Positions 1-10,647 of a DNA stretch of 64,000 bases are shown one piece after another. Every line of letters starts with the position of its first letter. The stretch's first letter is position 1. Position numbers and translations under genes: made by a program. Source of the stretch: Panax quinquefolius (lineage: Eukaryota; Streptophyta; Magnoliopsida; Apiales; Araliaceae); contig CM035163.1 in the NCBI GenBank assembly GCA_020205615.1, positions 45,849,652 to 45,913,651 on the forward strand, written 5' to 3'. The notes beneath the pieces were generated by a model, which was not told the origin of the DNA, made no database searches, and saw nothing but the letters and a program-made list of their open reading frames with translations.

Positions 1-919
1 AATTACAGTCTAAATCAAGACTCATGTATACTTATGCAACAAAGAATGTTCCAACATATCAAAACAAACTAAGGCTCAACAATGGGCTTAACTACTTTAT
101 TTCTACTCACGAGGGCAATTTTTGCTCTTTCTCGCGGTGTTTATTGCTATTTTTTTCTTCTTTTTTTTCACATGACTGTGCAATGCCTCATTCCATTAGG
201 CAAACACTACTACCCCTTAGCGAGCTTTCAACCAACGACTCCCAGACCATGAAAGACCTTAGGGCGCTAGGTGTTAATACACCCTTACCAAGCGTTTCTT
301 ACTCAAGTAGCTGTATTCCCAAATAAGACTAGCCACGTTATTGCTATTTTTTTTTATATACATAACATACCCATGTTTTGCCAAAGTTTGAATATCAATG
401 TTTTGCACAGTCTAAGTCCATTTTCCACATATTTCTCTTTTTAAAACCACATTTTCCATTAAGCAATGCAACACATCATTCATAAGCGTACAAGCAAATG
501 TGAACACGATAGTGCAAACTGAAAGTATCTAAATAGCAACATGAATTACATCGTGTAAAACATTATATCTAAGCTTATGTTATCCAAAATATTCAACAAT
601 CCTTCAAAATTCACTTTCATTATAAGCTAGACAAAATTTCCATAAAGCCAGAATTTGTGAGACATGCACTAAACATAAAATGCAACTAAACATATACTAA
701 CACAAGTAATAATGACTAAAAAAAAAATTCTCAGCAATTTTTATTTAACCATACACATGCAAAATGTAAACTAAACATGCACATACTATATAATTTAAAC
801 TAAACATGCTAAACTAAACATTCACATACTATATGCAACTACACTAGTATCCCAATACCCCCAAACTTATAATATTCATTGCCCCAATGATTGAAGGTAT
901 AGGGTTAGAGAAAACTCCC
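1..919 (-). other. ATH 3' noncoding region
   Basis: No supported gene. This AT-rich stretch lies between the extra ORF of ATH and its 3' LTR, which must begin left of the window, because nothing here resembles the 5' LTR at 8460-10010. A pyrimidine-rich run at about 147-171 is purine-rich on the element's sense strand and could be a polypurine primer. A small open frame at 24-326 has no recognisable domain and I treat it as chance. Confidence 0.6.
851..868 (-). other. Polypurine-tract-like motif (ATH)
   Basis: On the minus strand this reads AAGTTTGGGGGTATTGGG, just after the end of the extra ORF. A similar AAGTTTGGGGGTC occurs at 2140-2152 just before that ORF. Purine tracts like these can prime plus-strand DNA in LTR elements. 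As no LTR follows directly, this may be an internal or relic tract. Confidence 0.4.
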
Positions 920-2083
920 CTAGTGCTCAGCCGCACCACCCTCTTCGGGTGGTGAATCTGGTGGTGGATATGGCATAGCCGTCCCGAACTGTGGCCACTC
1001 AAGCATGGTCCCTTGTTGTGAAAATGCCTCCGCTAATGACCTCATCAGACCCATGGCAAATGCTGCGAAGTTGTCGTACATCGCGTCGACCTTTTGCTCC
1101 AACCTTCGGAGCTGTCAATCCCCAGTGGCAGCAACTACATGAGTTGACGTGCCCGCCTCATCTATCTGCGAGGGCTGCGGTGGTGGTTTTGGGAATGCGG
1201 GCTAGATAATGAAGCCTTTTCCTTGCGGGTGCGGTGCACCTCCTGCCCAATCCTCGAATTTTGCAATGGTTGTGTGAGTGATATATTGGCTTGGGTTTTG
1301 TATTTATTCATTGTTCCAATGGCAGCCTTGATGGGCACACAACATAGCCACAACCGACGCGTGTGGAATACTCCCCGTAGTACTTCCCCGCAGATAACGT
1401 AGCATATTTTGGTGAATCAGATGGCCCACATCAATGTATTTGCCTGTGATTATGCCCCACAAAATTATTATCCTTTTTCCTATGATTTCATGCTGATGAG
1501 ACAACGGAACTAGCTTGGCACAGATAAATAAATTCCACGCCTTTGCATATCGATTCAAGGCTGCGGCTGGGAATATGCGAGGCTGATTCGTGCCAGCTTT
1601 ATAAGTCCACTTCGTGACTAGCACGCACAACTCAGTAATGACCATTTCAAAATTTGTTTCCAAATGTGCACCTTCTACCCAATTAACAGACCCAGCCGGT
1701 GGTGTGTCAGTTAGCCTAAAGATTTCTCTGATTGTAGGTGGTCGGTAATCTATTTCAAATCCTCGAACCACAGATAGACCACTCATTGTGTCCTTAGCAT
1801 TAGCATAGAATTCTCGGACTATACTCATCGGAACTAGCATAGGAATGGCAGTCAATCCAAACCATCCTCTTTCGCGAATCATATCCCATAGCTGACCATC
1901 TTGCCTCTCAGGTTTGAAATCGTGCTCCTTTACAAACGTCTTTGCCATGATTATATAATATTCTGTTTGTGCTTCCAGACTTAAGAATTTCGTATGATCC
2001 ACGACATTCTCCCCTTGACTGCTAGAGGACGACGACGATGATGAAGAAGAAGAAGAACGTGCTCTCTTTGGACCCATTTGCAA
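920..2083 (-). pseudogene. Athila extra ORF (ORF2), putative plant transposon protein domain, broken
   Basis: The open part (2083-1304, 259 codons) starts MQMGPKRARSS, followed by a run of about 13 serines, then a globular region with motifs such as RGWFGL, VREFYAN and ALNRYAKAWNLFICAKL. These match what I know of the plant-transposon domain found in Athila ORF2 (Pfam Transposase_32 family). The frame continues past three in-frame stops to 920: a linker with FEDWAGG, a Pro-rich stretch, then LEQKVDAMYDNFAAFAMGL and an acidic Pro-rich tail, a pattern typical of the family's coiled-coil C-terminus. This ORF sits in the place of env in Athila elements, but I see no signal peptide or membrane helix. 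Its molecular role is unknown. A polypurine-like motif lies just upstream at 2140-2152. Decayed and presumably not expressed as full-length protein. Confidence 0.75.
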
Positions 2084-2938
2084 TTAATAGAGAAACTGAA
2101 GATGACTTGCCTGATAGATATTTCTAACTGAGTACTGATGACCCCCAAACTTATTTCTGCACAACCCAATCAGAAACCCTAGATTTATATTGTAGAGATG
2201 ATCGTGGGTATGAAGACTAGGTGTCAATCACGTAATGGAGAGCTGTATAGCTTTAAGTTGTAACGGATTAGAGTCTAAATATGAGGAGACGTGTGTTTAT
2301 GGGAGAGCAAGTGAATACGACTCTGTTTGCTTTCAAATGATAGAATAATAAGTCACAACATCTGTTTTTAACTTAAAAAAAATTTCTCAACTCATTGTCG
2401 CGCATGCAGCACAAGGTTTCAAAGGTATATTATTATATGCATAGCGAAAGTGACTTGATTCTGCTTCAGACTCTCTTGCATGTGCACGTATCGCGATTTC
2501 TTAAGCCTGCTCATGCGCGGTCGCGCGATGCTGTTTCTTGCACTTCCAGTTTTCATTCTCCCTATTGCAAGACAGTAATGTTGTCACTCCAGTGCACCTA
2601 CATAAACACAAAACTCTCATGTTAAAGTGTGAACTACTGAACAAGCATAAATGACCAAATAACGCTATACTAACATCAAACCCTGCCCAATGCAAATTCA
2701 GCTACACACTCACTTATGCAAAACATAACAATCTATCACAAATGAAATGAAGATGAACTAGCTAAAGCAACCTAAACTGAATAAATTAAAAGAAAATAGA
2801 GATAGAAATAATGGGTTGCCTCCCATCAAGCGCTAAGTTATAGTCAATTAGTTTGACTGTCTCTGAATCTCATGTTGAAGAAAGAAGTGAGGTGACTTTT
2901 TTTCGCTCCACCTCTCCTCCAAAGTAATGCTTCAAACG
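2084..2938 (-). other. ATH spacer between pol and ORF2
   Basis: Noncoding stretch typical of Athila elements between the integrase end and the extra ORF. It has a polypurine-like motif (2140-2152), a GC-rich near-palindrome GCGCGGTCGCGC (2515-2526) in otherwise AT-rich DNA, and a block at about 2814-2836 (GGTTGCCTCCCATCAAGCGC) that I recall as characteristic of this position in Athila-type elements. No gene supported; short open frames here lack domains. Confidence 0.6.
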
Positions 2939-4229
2939 CTATCCATTCACCTTGAAAGGCTTGTCCAGAAACTTATCATATACTTCTCTTGCACCATACG
3001 GGAAGACAGTCTTCACTGTAAATGGCCCTGACCATCTTGATTTCAGCTTCCCGGGAAAAAGTTTAAGTCTGGAGTTATAAAGCAAAACCCTTTGTCCCGG
3101 TTCAAATATTCTCTCCATGATCTTGCGATCATGCCATTTCTTAACCTTTTCCTTGTACAACTTTGAATTCTCATATGCCTGTAGTCTAAATTCATCCAAC
3201 TCATTGAGTTAGAGTAGGCGTTTCTCTCCTGTAGCTTTCAAATCAAAATTGAGCTTTTGAATTGCCCAATATGCTCTATGCTCTAGCTCCATAGGAAGGT
3301 GACAGGCTTTTCCGTACACGAGCTGAAAATGTGACATGCCCAACGGAGTTTTGTATATAGTCCTATATGCCCATACTGCATCATCCAACTTTAACGACCA
3401 GTCCTTCCTCGTGGGATTCACAACTTTTTCAAGGATTCTTTTAACTTCTCAATTCGACACTTCAGCATGGCCATTCGTTTGAGGGTGATAAGCTATAGCA
3501 ATACGATGGTTCACCCCATATTTGGCCAACAAAGCTGTAAACTGCCTGTTGCAGAAATGACTGCCTTCGTCACTGATGATGGCCCTTGGAGTCCCAAACC
3601 TAGTGAAGATACTTCTTTGTAGAAACCTGAGGACTACCTTGGCATCATTTGTCGGAAGAGATGCCGCTTCTACCCACTTCGATACATAATCCACTGCGAG
3701 CAAGATGTAGAGATTTTCGTAGGAAGAAACAAAAGGTTCCATGAAATCAATCTCCCACACATCAAAAATTTCTACTTCAAGGATCGTATTCAATGGCATT
3801 TCATTTCTTTTCGAGATGTTCCCCACTCTCTGACATCTATCACACCTCTGGACGAAACTGTAAGCATCCTTGAAAATTGTTGGCCAGTAAAATCCTGCTT
3901 GTAGTACTCTAGCCATTGTTCACTCTCCACCATAGTGACCCCCATACACCGAAGAATGACAATCCTACAAAATCCCCTCGGTCTAGCTATACGGGATACA
4001 CCTTCTTATCATTTGATCAGCACACTGTTTAAACAAATAAGGCTCATCCCATATATACCATTTGACATCATGCAGAAATTTCTTCTTTTGATGACCCACC
4101 AGGTCAGAAGGTACCATCTTACTCACCAAATAGTTCGCGTAGTCTACAAACCATGACACTTCCCCTTTCACCACAAACAACTGCTCATCTGGAAAGGATT
4201 CATTGATTACAACTTTTTCGTCTGCCTAC
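2939..4229 (-). pseudogene. ATH integrase
   Basis: This would insert the cDNA copy into the genome as the C-terminal part of Pol. In sense order: a zinc-binding region (HSSVYGGHYG, then CDRCQRVG), the catalytic core with the first Asp in WEIDFMEPF, the second in [11 protein letters not shown] (family form SDGGSHF), the third acidic residue just after [12 protein letters not shown], and the C-terminal domain ending FDKPFKVNG-like text at 2939. In-frame stops break it, for example between AEVSN and EVKR (TGA where CGA is expected), and between KRLL and LNEL (TAA where CAA is expected). The family normally reads through here as one gag-pol frame. Identification is firm from the motifs; activity is ruled out by the stops. 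Confidence 0.88.
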
Positions 4230-4690
4230 CCTTCCAGATTCTCTAGTCGAGATAAGTGGTCCACCACTTGGTTTTCAGTAACCTTTTTGTCCTTGATTTC
4301 CAAATCAAATTCCTGCAACAATAAAATCCATCTGATCAACTGAGGTTTGACATCCTTCTTTGCCACTAAATGTCAAATTGTCGCGTGATCCGTATACACT
4401 ATCACCTTTGTACCAATCAGATATGCTCGAAATTTATCAAAGGCATACACCACTGCCAATAACTCTTTCTCTGTGGTGGTGTAATTCAACTGTGCATCTG
4501 TAAGGGTCTTGCTGGCATAATAAATCACATGAAACATCTTCTCTTTCCTCTACCCCAAAACAACCACTACAACGTAATCACTGGCATCACACATCAGCTC
4601 AAATGGCAAATCCCAATCCGGTGCAGTAATCACTGGTACTGAAGTTAGTTTCCCCTTTAAGTGCTCAAATGCCGACATGCAAGCTTCATC
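4230..4690 (-). pseudogene. ATH RNase H
   Basis: It would degrade the RNA strand during reverse transcription. Visible sense motifs are MCDASDY (first catalytic Asp), TTTEKELLAVVYAFDKFR (catalytic Glu), VIYTDHATI (Asp) and, further on, [13 protein letters not shown] (family form VADHLSRL). Stops interrupt it after VVLG and after DHATI; both fit C-to-T change (CAG to TAG, CGA to TGA). It follows RT in the usual gypsy order and leads into integrase. No intact frame longer than about 70 codons remains. Confidence 0.8.
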
Positions 4691-5958
4691 AAAATTAAAC
4701 TATGCATCCTTCTCCAATAAACTGCATAGAGGTTTAGTTATCTTGGAGAAGTCCTTGATGAATCTGCGATAGAAACCTGCATGTCCTAGAAAACTGCGAA
4801 CACCTTTTACTAAAGTAGGTGGTGGCAAGTTCTCAATAGTTTCCAGCTTAGCCCTATCCACCTCGAGTCCCTTTTTCGAAACCTTATGTCCCAGTATGAT
4901 TCCTTCTTGTACCATAAAATGGCACTTTTCCCAATTCAGCACTAAATTTGTCTCAACACACCTCTTCAAAACCATTACCAAAATTTGAAGGCATAGATCA
5001 AAAGAGTCCCCAAAGACTGCGAAATCATCTATAAATACCTCCATATTCTATTCCACCATGTCCGAAAATATAGCCATCATGCATCTCTTGAAGGTGGCTG
5101 GAGCATTGCACAACCCGAAAGACATCCTTCTGAAAGCAAAAGTGCCGTATGGACATGTGAAGATAGTCTTTTCCTGGTCTTTTGGAGCTATTATAATCTG
5201 ATTGCAGCCTGAATAACCATCCAGAAGGCAATAATACTCATGACCTGCTAATCTGTCCAACATTTGATCAATGAATGGTAGTGGAAAATGATCTTTCCTC
5301 GTAGCTTTGTTGAGCATGCGGTAGTCCATGCAGACTCTCCACCCCATCACTGTTCGTGTTGGAATTAACTCATTATTCTCATTAGTCACGATGGTCATGC
5401 CACCCTTTTTTGGTACACACTGCACTGGGCTCACCCATGAGCTGTCTGAAATCGGATAGATTATGCTCAATCCACCCATTTCAAAGACTTCTTTTTGACC
5501 ACTTCTTTCATTATCGGATTAAGTCTTCTTTGTTGCTCAACCGATGGCTTACTGCCATCTTCCAGCAAGATCTTATGCATGCAAAATGAAGGACTGATCC
5601 CTTTGATATCTGCTATGGTCCATCCAATAGCTGATTTGAACTTTGTAAGCACTCGTAGCAGTTTTTCTTCCTGAAAAGATGTTAGAGCCGAAGAAATAAT
5701 CATAGTTAACTTTGAATCTTTATTTAAAAATACGTACCTGAGATGTTCTGAAAGTGGTTTTAATTCAAGTTCTGGAGGTGTCTCAAGAGATGGCTTTAAT
5801 TTTACCGATGTCTCTCCAGCTTTCGTTAATGGCTCGATAGGTGTTCTGAATTTTCTGAATTGTGGAGTGGTATCCAGATATTGCACAAGTTCATCGAATT
5901 CCTCATCCTCCAATTCTGAATTTTCAGCAATGATACTTCTCAAAGGTTCATAATCCAC
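4691..5958 (-). pseudogene. ATH reverse transcriptase
   Basis: It would copy element RNA to cDNA. Residues in order: an acidic linker (YEPLRSIIAENSELEDEEFD), the conserved IGWTIADIKGISPSFCMHKI entry, IIYPISDSSWVSPVQCVPKKGG, WRVCMDYRMLNKATRKDHFP, LPFIDQMLDRLAGHEYYC, LDGYSGCNQI, MSFGLCNAPATF, the catalytic box FIDDF (family form YVDD/FMDD) at about 5015-5035, and the thumb motif SFLGHAGFYRRFIKDFSKI. A frameshift near 5475 and a TAG just before MEVFIDDF split it into three open pieces. All core RT motifs are still readable, so the element decayed by scattered point changes, not by deletion. Confidence 0.9.
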
Positions 5959-6488
5959 TAGACTCTATACTTTATCATTTAGAACCCGATCCACCAAATC
6001 AACCCGGAAGCATTCTTCTTCATCTGTTGGGAACTTCATTGCCTTGAAGACGTTAAAGGTAACCTCCTGATCATGTACATGCATAGTGAGTTCCCCTTTC
6101 TACACGTCTATCAAAGTCATTCTTATGGCTAAGAATGGTCTCCCAGTATGATTGGTATACTCTTGTCTTCCTCATAATCTAAGATGATGAAGTCAGCCAG
6201 AAAGATAAATTTGTCCACTTTCACCAATACATCTTCAACAATTCCCCGTGGATACGTGATGGATCTGTCAGCTAGCTGCAAAGAAATGTTTGTCGGCCTT
6301 GGAGCCGACAATCCCAACTGATTGAATACTGACAAGGACATCAGATTGATACTTGCCCCAAGATCACATAGACATTTATCGAAGTTCATCTTTCCGATCG
6401 TGCATGGAATTGTGAAACTGCCCGGATCTTTCAGCTTTGGAGGTAGTTTACGCTGAAGCACTGCACTGCATTCCTCTATCAAGGCCAC
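5959..6488 (-). pseudogene. ATH aspartic protease and linker
   Basis: It would cleave the Gag-Pol polyprotein. The open part 6488-6129 has FTIPCTIGKMNFDKCLCDLG followed by ASINLMSLS. The catalytic motif is D-L-G-A, not the usual D-T-G-A, which is normal for Athila. The closing motif PIILGDHS at 6129 is shifted: the family reads ILGRPFL here, so one base seems lost. The remaining 170 bp (EVTFNVFKAMKFP, EECFRVDLVD) links to RT and contains TAG codons where CAG fits. Confidence 0.8.
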
Positions 6489-8235
6489 TGTCTAAAATTT
6501 GTCTAATCTCCTCCTCCTTGAAAATATACCCTTCATGAACTTTGCATAGCTTGGCATCTGTTCCAATGCCTCCGCGAAAGGTATATTAATCTGCAGCTTC
6601 TTAAAAACCTCAAAGAACTTGCTGAACTGTTTATCTTCCCTCTGCTTATTCAATCTCCGCGGATATGGAACCAGAGGATGAACTAGTGGTGCTGTATTCA
6701 CGGGCTTTTCCACTGAACCTGCTTTGTTATCATCTACCTACTGCAACTCAGAATTTTTCTTGGTTTCTTTCTGCTCAGACATAATTTCTTCATCGCACGG
6801 CCGCATATCCTCCCTTTGTAAATATGGCGCGGCCGCGCCATGCTCAGTTTCTGCAATATTTTTCCCAGACCTTAATGTGATTGCTTGACACTGTTCCTTC
6901 CCGTCTCTTCTTGAATTTGCATCTATATTACTTGACAATGAACCTTGGGGCCTGTTGTTAAGCATGCTCGCCATTTGCCCCATTTGAGTCTCTAGATTTT
7001 TAATAGCCACTGCTTGGTTTTTGATCATAACCTCCGTGTTTGCCATGTACTTCAACATCATCTCCTCCATTTCTGATTTCTTTTCTTGCTGAGGTGCAGA
7101 TGGAGTGTGATGTTGTTGTTGTTGAGAAAATCCTGGTGGAAAAGGTGGTCTTGGTGTAAACTGTTGTTGCGCTGGCTGAGACTTAAACTGATTATTTGGC
7201 TGAAACGGATTATGCTGATTACCTTGATTATTTGACCAACTGAAGTTAGGATGATTGCAGTTGTTGGAGTTGTATGTGTTCTGAAACTATCCTTGGTCTT
7301 TCCTGTAATTGCTCACATACTGTACCGACTTCGAGCTGATAGCACATTGATCCATTGAGCGTGACCCCGCACAAATCTCACATACGAAGGCAACTATTTT
7401 CGCTTTACTCTGTGCCAATAAATCTATTTTCTTTGCCATAGCTATCATCTGTGCCGACAACTGAGTAATAGCATCCACTTCCAACAAACCTGCAACCTTG
7501 GGCTGTGGCATCCTAGTTGTAGGGTTCTGAAAATTGTTTGTTGCCATTGTTTCGATAAGGTTATAGGCCTCGTCATAGCTCTTTGCTCATAATGCCCCTC
7601 CTGCAGCTGCATCTACAATAGGTCTCGACTGCCATCCCAATCCATTATAGAATGTGTTGATCACCATCCAATCTGGCATACCATGGCGCGGACACTTCCT
7701 TAGCATCTCTTTATATCTCTCCCATGCTTCGTATAAGGATTCACCTTGTTGTTGCTCAAATTGAGAGATAGTTGTCCTCATCTTCGCAGTCTTAGCCATT
7801 GGGAAAAACTTGGCTAAGAACTTCTGTGCTAAGTCCTCCAATGTAGTAATTGATCCTGATGGCAAAGAATGAAGCCAACTTCTTGCTTTATCCCTCAATG
7901 AAAATGGAAACAGCCTCAGTATGATAGCATCCTCCGTCACCCTGTTGTATCTGAATGTATCACAAATCTCAATAAAGCTCAACAGGTGTTCATTCGGATC
8001 ATCTGTAGCAAAGACCCCCAAATCAGACTCAATTCGCACCATCCTAAATAGTGCCCAGTTTTATCTCGAATGTATTAGCTGCTATTGCTGGTCTAACTAT
8101 GCTCGACTGAAGTCCATTAATGTTCGGCATGGAATAGTCCCGGAAAGCCCTATGCTCCTCTCTTTGCTCTTCTCTTTGTCCCTCTGCCATATTAGATGTA
8201 GTACCCTCTAACTGTGCTTGTAAATTTCTCCGCAC
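6489..8235 (-). pseudogene. ATH gag
   Basis: It would form the virus-like particle shell. In sense order: an N-terminal piece (8235-8044), the Retrotrans_gag core (8042-7587) with LRDKARSWLHSLPSGSI, FLAKFFPMAKTAKMR, QGESLYEAWERYKEMLRKCP and FYNGLG, then KVAGLLEVDAITQLSAQM (7547-7287) with a zinc-knuckle-like VCEICAGSRSMDQC, a coiled-coil-like segment NLETQMGQMASMLNNRPQGS (about 7000), CQAITLRSGK, and INIPFAEALEQMPSYAKFMK (about 6580) leading to protease. Stops or shifts separate these five pieces. A 16-bp perfect palindrome TGGCGCGGCCGCGCCA at 6825-6840 lies inside the coding frame and encodes HGAAAP. A Gln/Pro-rich stretch (7080-7280) is poorly open. Confidence 0.88.
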
Positions 8236-8436
8236 ACTCGCTTTCTAACCTCTTCCGTTAATATTATCCTGTGCTGGTATCAATTCTGAGTTGGATGATC
8301 GTGTGTGCATAAAAATTATACAAGTACCTGAAACCAAAAAACAAAACAAAAAATAGAAATGAGAAACGATTAGATTTGTCTAAGTCATACAATATAGCTT
8401 AAAATTGATGATAATTATTTAAATTTAAACGCCTTT

Positions 8437-8453
8437 CCCCAGCAACGGCGCCA
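8437..8453 (-). other. ATH primer binding site (tRNA-Asp type)
   Basis: Minus strand reads TGGCGCCGTTGCTGGGG, complementary to the 3' end of plant tRNA-Asp apart from one base. It lies 6 bp inside the 5' LTR edge. This primes minus-strand cDNA and fixes the element's orientation and the LTR boundary at 8460. Confidence 0.9.
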
Positions 8454-8459
8454 AAAACT

Positions 8460-10010
8460 TGTTGCCTCTATTTAACTTTTATCAAAAGAGCTCTAACTCA
8501 TGCAAGTATACATGTGTCAACAAGCAATGCAGAGTAAGTCGAGTATCGATCCACGGAGAAAGTTATCTAAATTAAACTATTATGCATCAACTAAATCACT
8601 ATTTTTATATGCTTAAACTAATACTTATGATTATGATTATGAATTACTATAAAAACAAATAATAACTAAAAGATGAATAAAAATGTAATAAATCAAATCT
8701 GGAAATAATGGGATCCTAACTTCATTTAATAGTTCATCTAACTACCACCATCATGCAAGATTGTTCACGTATCACAGAAAAGTAGCCAAGAGCACTAATG
8801 TAGACATAACCATTTTTTAATGTATTATGACCTACTTATATAACATCCACATGCAATAGACACCATGTAATCATCAATAAAACCAACCTCACTATATTTC
8901 TATATGAAATTGCAGCAATATTGAATTTAAGCAAAAGCCCTTATATAACTCATACTATGAAACAAAGATATGTCTATCCGTTCACGAAATACAAAGCTAA
9001 GCAAAACAGCCCCATATACGCATGCTATTATGATTACAATCCATACTTGCATGTTATTTGTCAATTGCATACAAGCACATAAAACGAATGGTGATCAATC
9101 ATTCATACATTAAAAACAACCATGATAGAAATTCCTTATGATACGCAAAATAGTCCAACAATCAGGCCATAAGTTAGACTACGTATTAAAATCCGTTAGA
9201 ATCCCATAATGGAGTTTAGCTCATGACTGAACCGAAAGCCATTATGGGATTAAAGCAACGCATGGAAAATAAACAAACAATTGAAAGAGAGAAGATAGAA
9301 TTGATCAAACCCAATTGCTGATTACAATCCAAACGTAACGTTCAAATCCTCACTAATATCCAGCAAAATAACAGTAGTTCATCCACAATGATTAAAATCC
9401 AAAAGAAGAAGTAGACAATAATGAGTTTTTTCTTGGCTTCACGTTGGAATTCTCTCAAAATGTAAACCCTAGTTCTTAATATGGAAAACATGTAAAAACT
9501 GATGAATAATGCATCTGGTACCAACCAGAATTGTTTTAACCAACTCAAACTCTTTCAATTTAAAAATTAAAATAAAATAAATCAAGAAATTTCAATGTCG
9601 TACAAGGCCATGCCTGCAAGTGTAAATTCTCTTTCAAGTAGGGTGATCGCGGGTGCACGTGTTTAAGCCTATGTAGCCGAGCGGCCGCCCGACTTATGCA
9701 GTTTGGATTCTGTGTTCTGTTGCTGCTATTGCTTTGTCGTGCTGCTCCTGATTCTTTGCCATGCCACTCATCCTTCATCCATCCTCAGTTGCTTATCTCT
9801 ACTTGTTCCTTGCGTCATGTTTCCATTAGCCTCATTCCATCTACCATTGCCAAGCTATGCCATTCCTGCACTTTTACACAAAAGGAGTTCTCAGTACATG
9901 CAATGCAAAATATTACGAAATGTAACTAAAAACACACTAAAATGTACTTGAGATGGCCATAGTTTGCGTGAATTGATATCCAATAAGTAGGTATAAAACC
10001 CACTTATTAG
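8460..10010 (-). mobile_element. ATH 5' LTR
   Basis: It begins (plus strand) TGTTGCCTCTATTT directly beyond the PBS and includes GAGTATCGATCCACGG (8538-8553), a block I know from the ends of many plant Athila/Tat LTRs. It carries a GCGGCCGC site at 9681-9688. About 1.55 kb. The outer end falls between roughly 9995 and 10015, where sequence like TATAAAACCCACTTATTA gives way to chromovirus LTR sequence. Small open frames (9342-9548, 9560-9951) are not supported as genes. Confidence 0.75.
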
Positions 10011-10239
10011 AGTCCACCAATGATGGTGTCTTCGAACGAATATTCCCTGACGAAAGAATATTCCTCGACCAAACGAATATTCCTCGACACAACGAATATT
10101 TTATATCAACGTGCTTACTTGCAAAATTTTCAAATATCACCCTTAACTTTAACCTTTTATCAATTTAGCCATTTACTAAATAAAATAATAATTATAAGAA
10201 AATTAAATACTTTCATTTCATAAAATTCGGGGTCTCACA
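10010..10239 (-). mobile_element. CHR-E chromovirus LTR fragment
   Basis: This matches the U3 start (minus strand) of the LTRs at 40768-44578 and 45840-48553: a shared GTCCACCAATGAT block, an array of GAATATTC dyads (10038-10101), and the terminal GGGGTCTCACA (others end GGGGTCTTACA or GGGGTATTACA). The rest of this LTR would lie left of ATH, so ATH appears to have inserted into it. On the right it ends exactly where the TAT1 integrase frame resumes. Confidence 0.8.
10038..10101. promoter_or_regulatory. 19-bp array of GAATATTC dyads (CHR-E LTR)
   Basis: Four dyads start at 10038, 10056, 10075 and 10094 (spacing 18, 19, 19). Three are GAATATTC, the last is GAATATTT. The same array occurs in three other LTRs here (see findings). 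The core has the nGAAnnTTCn form of a heat-shock element; function is inference. Confidence 0.6.
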
Positions 10240-10647
10240 TATGGGATGGAAGCAGTGCTCCCCATAGAGGTGGAAATGGAATCCCTCAGAGTGTTGATGG
10301 ACGCTTAGCTGGATGAAGACCAATGGGTACAAGACAGATATCACCAATTGTCTCTAATAGACGAAAGGCGAATCGCGGCTATCTTCCATGGTCAGTTATA
10401 TCAACAAAGGATCTCCAGATCCTACAACAGAAAAGTTTGGCTACGGCAGTTTAAACAACATGACTTGGTCTTGAAGAAGATCATTGACAACCAAGATCAA
10501 TCTATAGGAAAATTTTCTCCAAACTGGGAAGGCCCGTTTGTTGTCAAGGAGGTATTGACAGGAGGTGCTCTCAGATTACAGGAAATGGACGACGATGAAT
10601 TTCCATAACTCATTAACTCGGACACCATGAAATAGTACTATATCTGA
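10240..10647 (+). pseudogene. TAT1 integrase C-terminus
   Basis: In frame from 10240: YGMEAVLPIEVEMESLRV, then a TAG after LMDA, LDEDQWVQDRYHQLSLIDER, SYNRKVWLRQFKQHDLVLKK, IGKFSPNWEGPFVVKEVL, GGALRLQEMDDDEF. This is the C-terminal domain of a Tat-type integrase, where GPF/Y-like WEGPFVV is the DNA-binding module of that end. The usual ending (LINSDTMK, YYI) is readable past stops at about 10606 and 10633. The catalytic core is missing because the CHR-E LTR interrupts the frame exactly at 10239/10240. The fragment is therefore both decayed and split. Confidence 0.85.

Larger units (their letters stand above)
1..10010 (-). mobile_element. ATH, Athila-type Ty3/gypsy retrotransposon (3' LTR outside window)
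   Basis: Reading right to left on the minus strand the parts are: 5' LTR (8460 to about 10010), a PBS complementary to the tRNA-Asp 3' end (8437-8453), gag, protease, RT, RNase H, integrase, a spacer, an extra ORF, and a 3' noncoding stretch that runs off the window. The Asp PBS, the DLGA protease and an extra ORF after pol are hallmarks of the Athila lineage. Reading frames carry stops and a few frameshifts, so it is a fossil. The right edge lies against a chromovirus LTR fragment; the exact boundary base is uncertain by roughly 10 bp. No target duplication can be scored because the left end is missing. Confidence 0.9.

Noticed and set aside
24..326. 100-codon plus-strand open frame
   Set aside because: Antisense to the 3' noncoding region of ATH; no domain and biased composition.
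1304..2083. Host gene with Ser-rich N-terminus
   Set aside because: Position between Athila pol and 3' LTR and the domain pattern fit the element's own ORF2.
1304..2083. Retroviral-type envelope protein
   Set aside because: No signal peptide, cleavage site or membrane helix visible; calling it env would rest on position alone.
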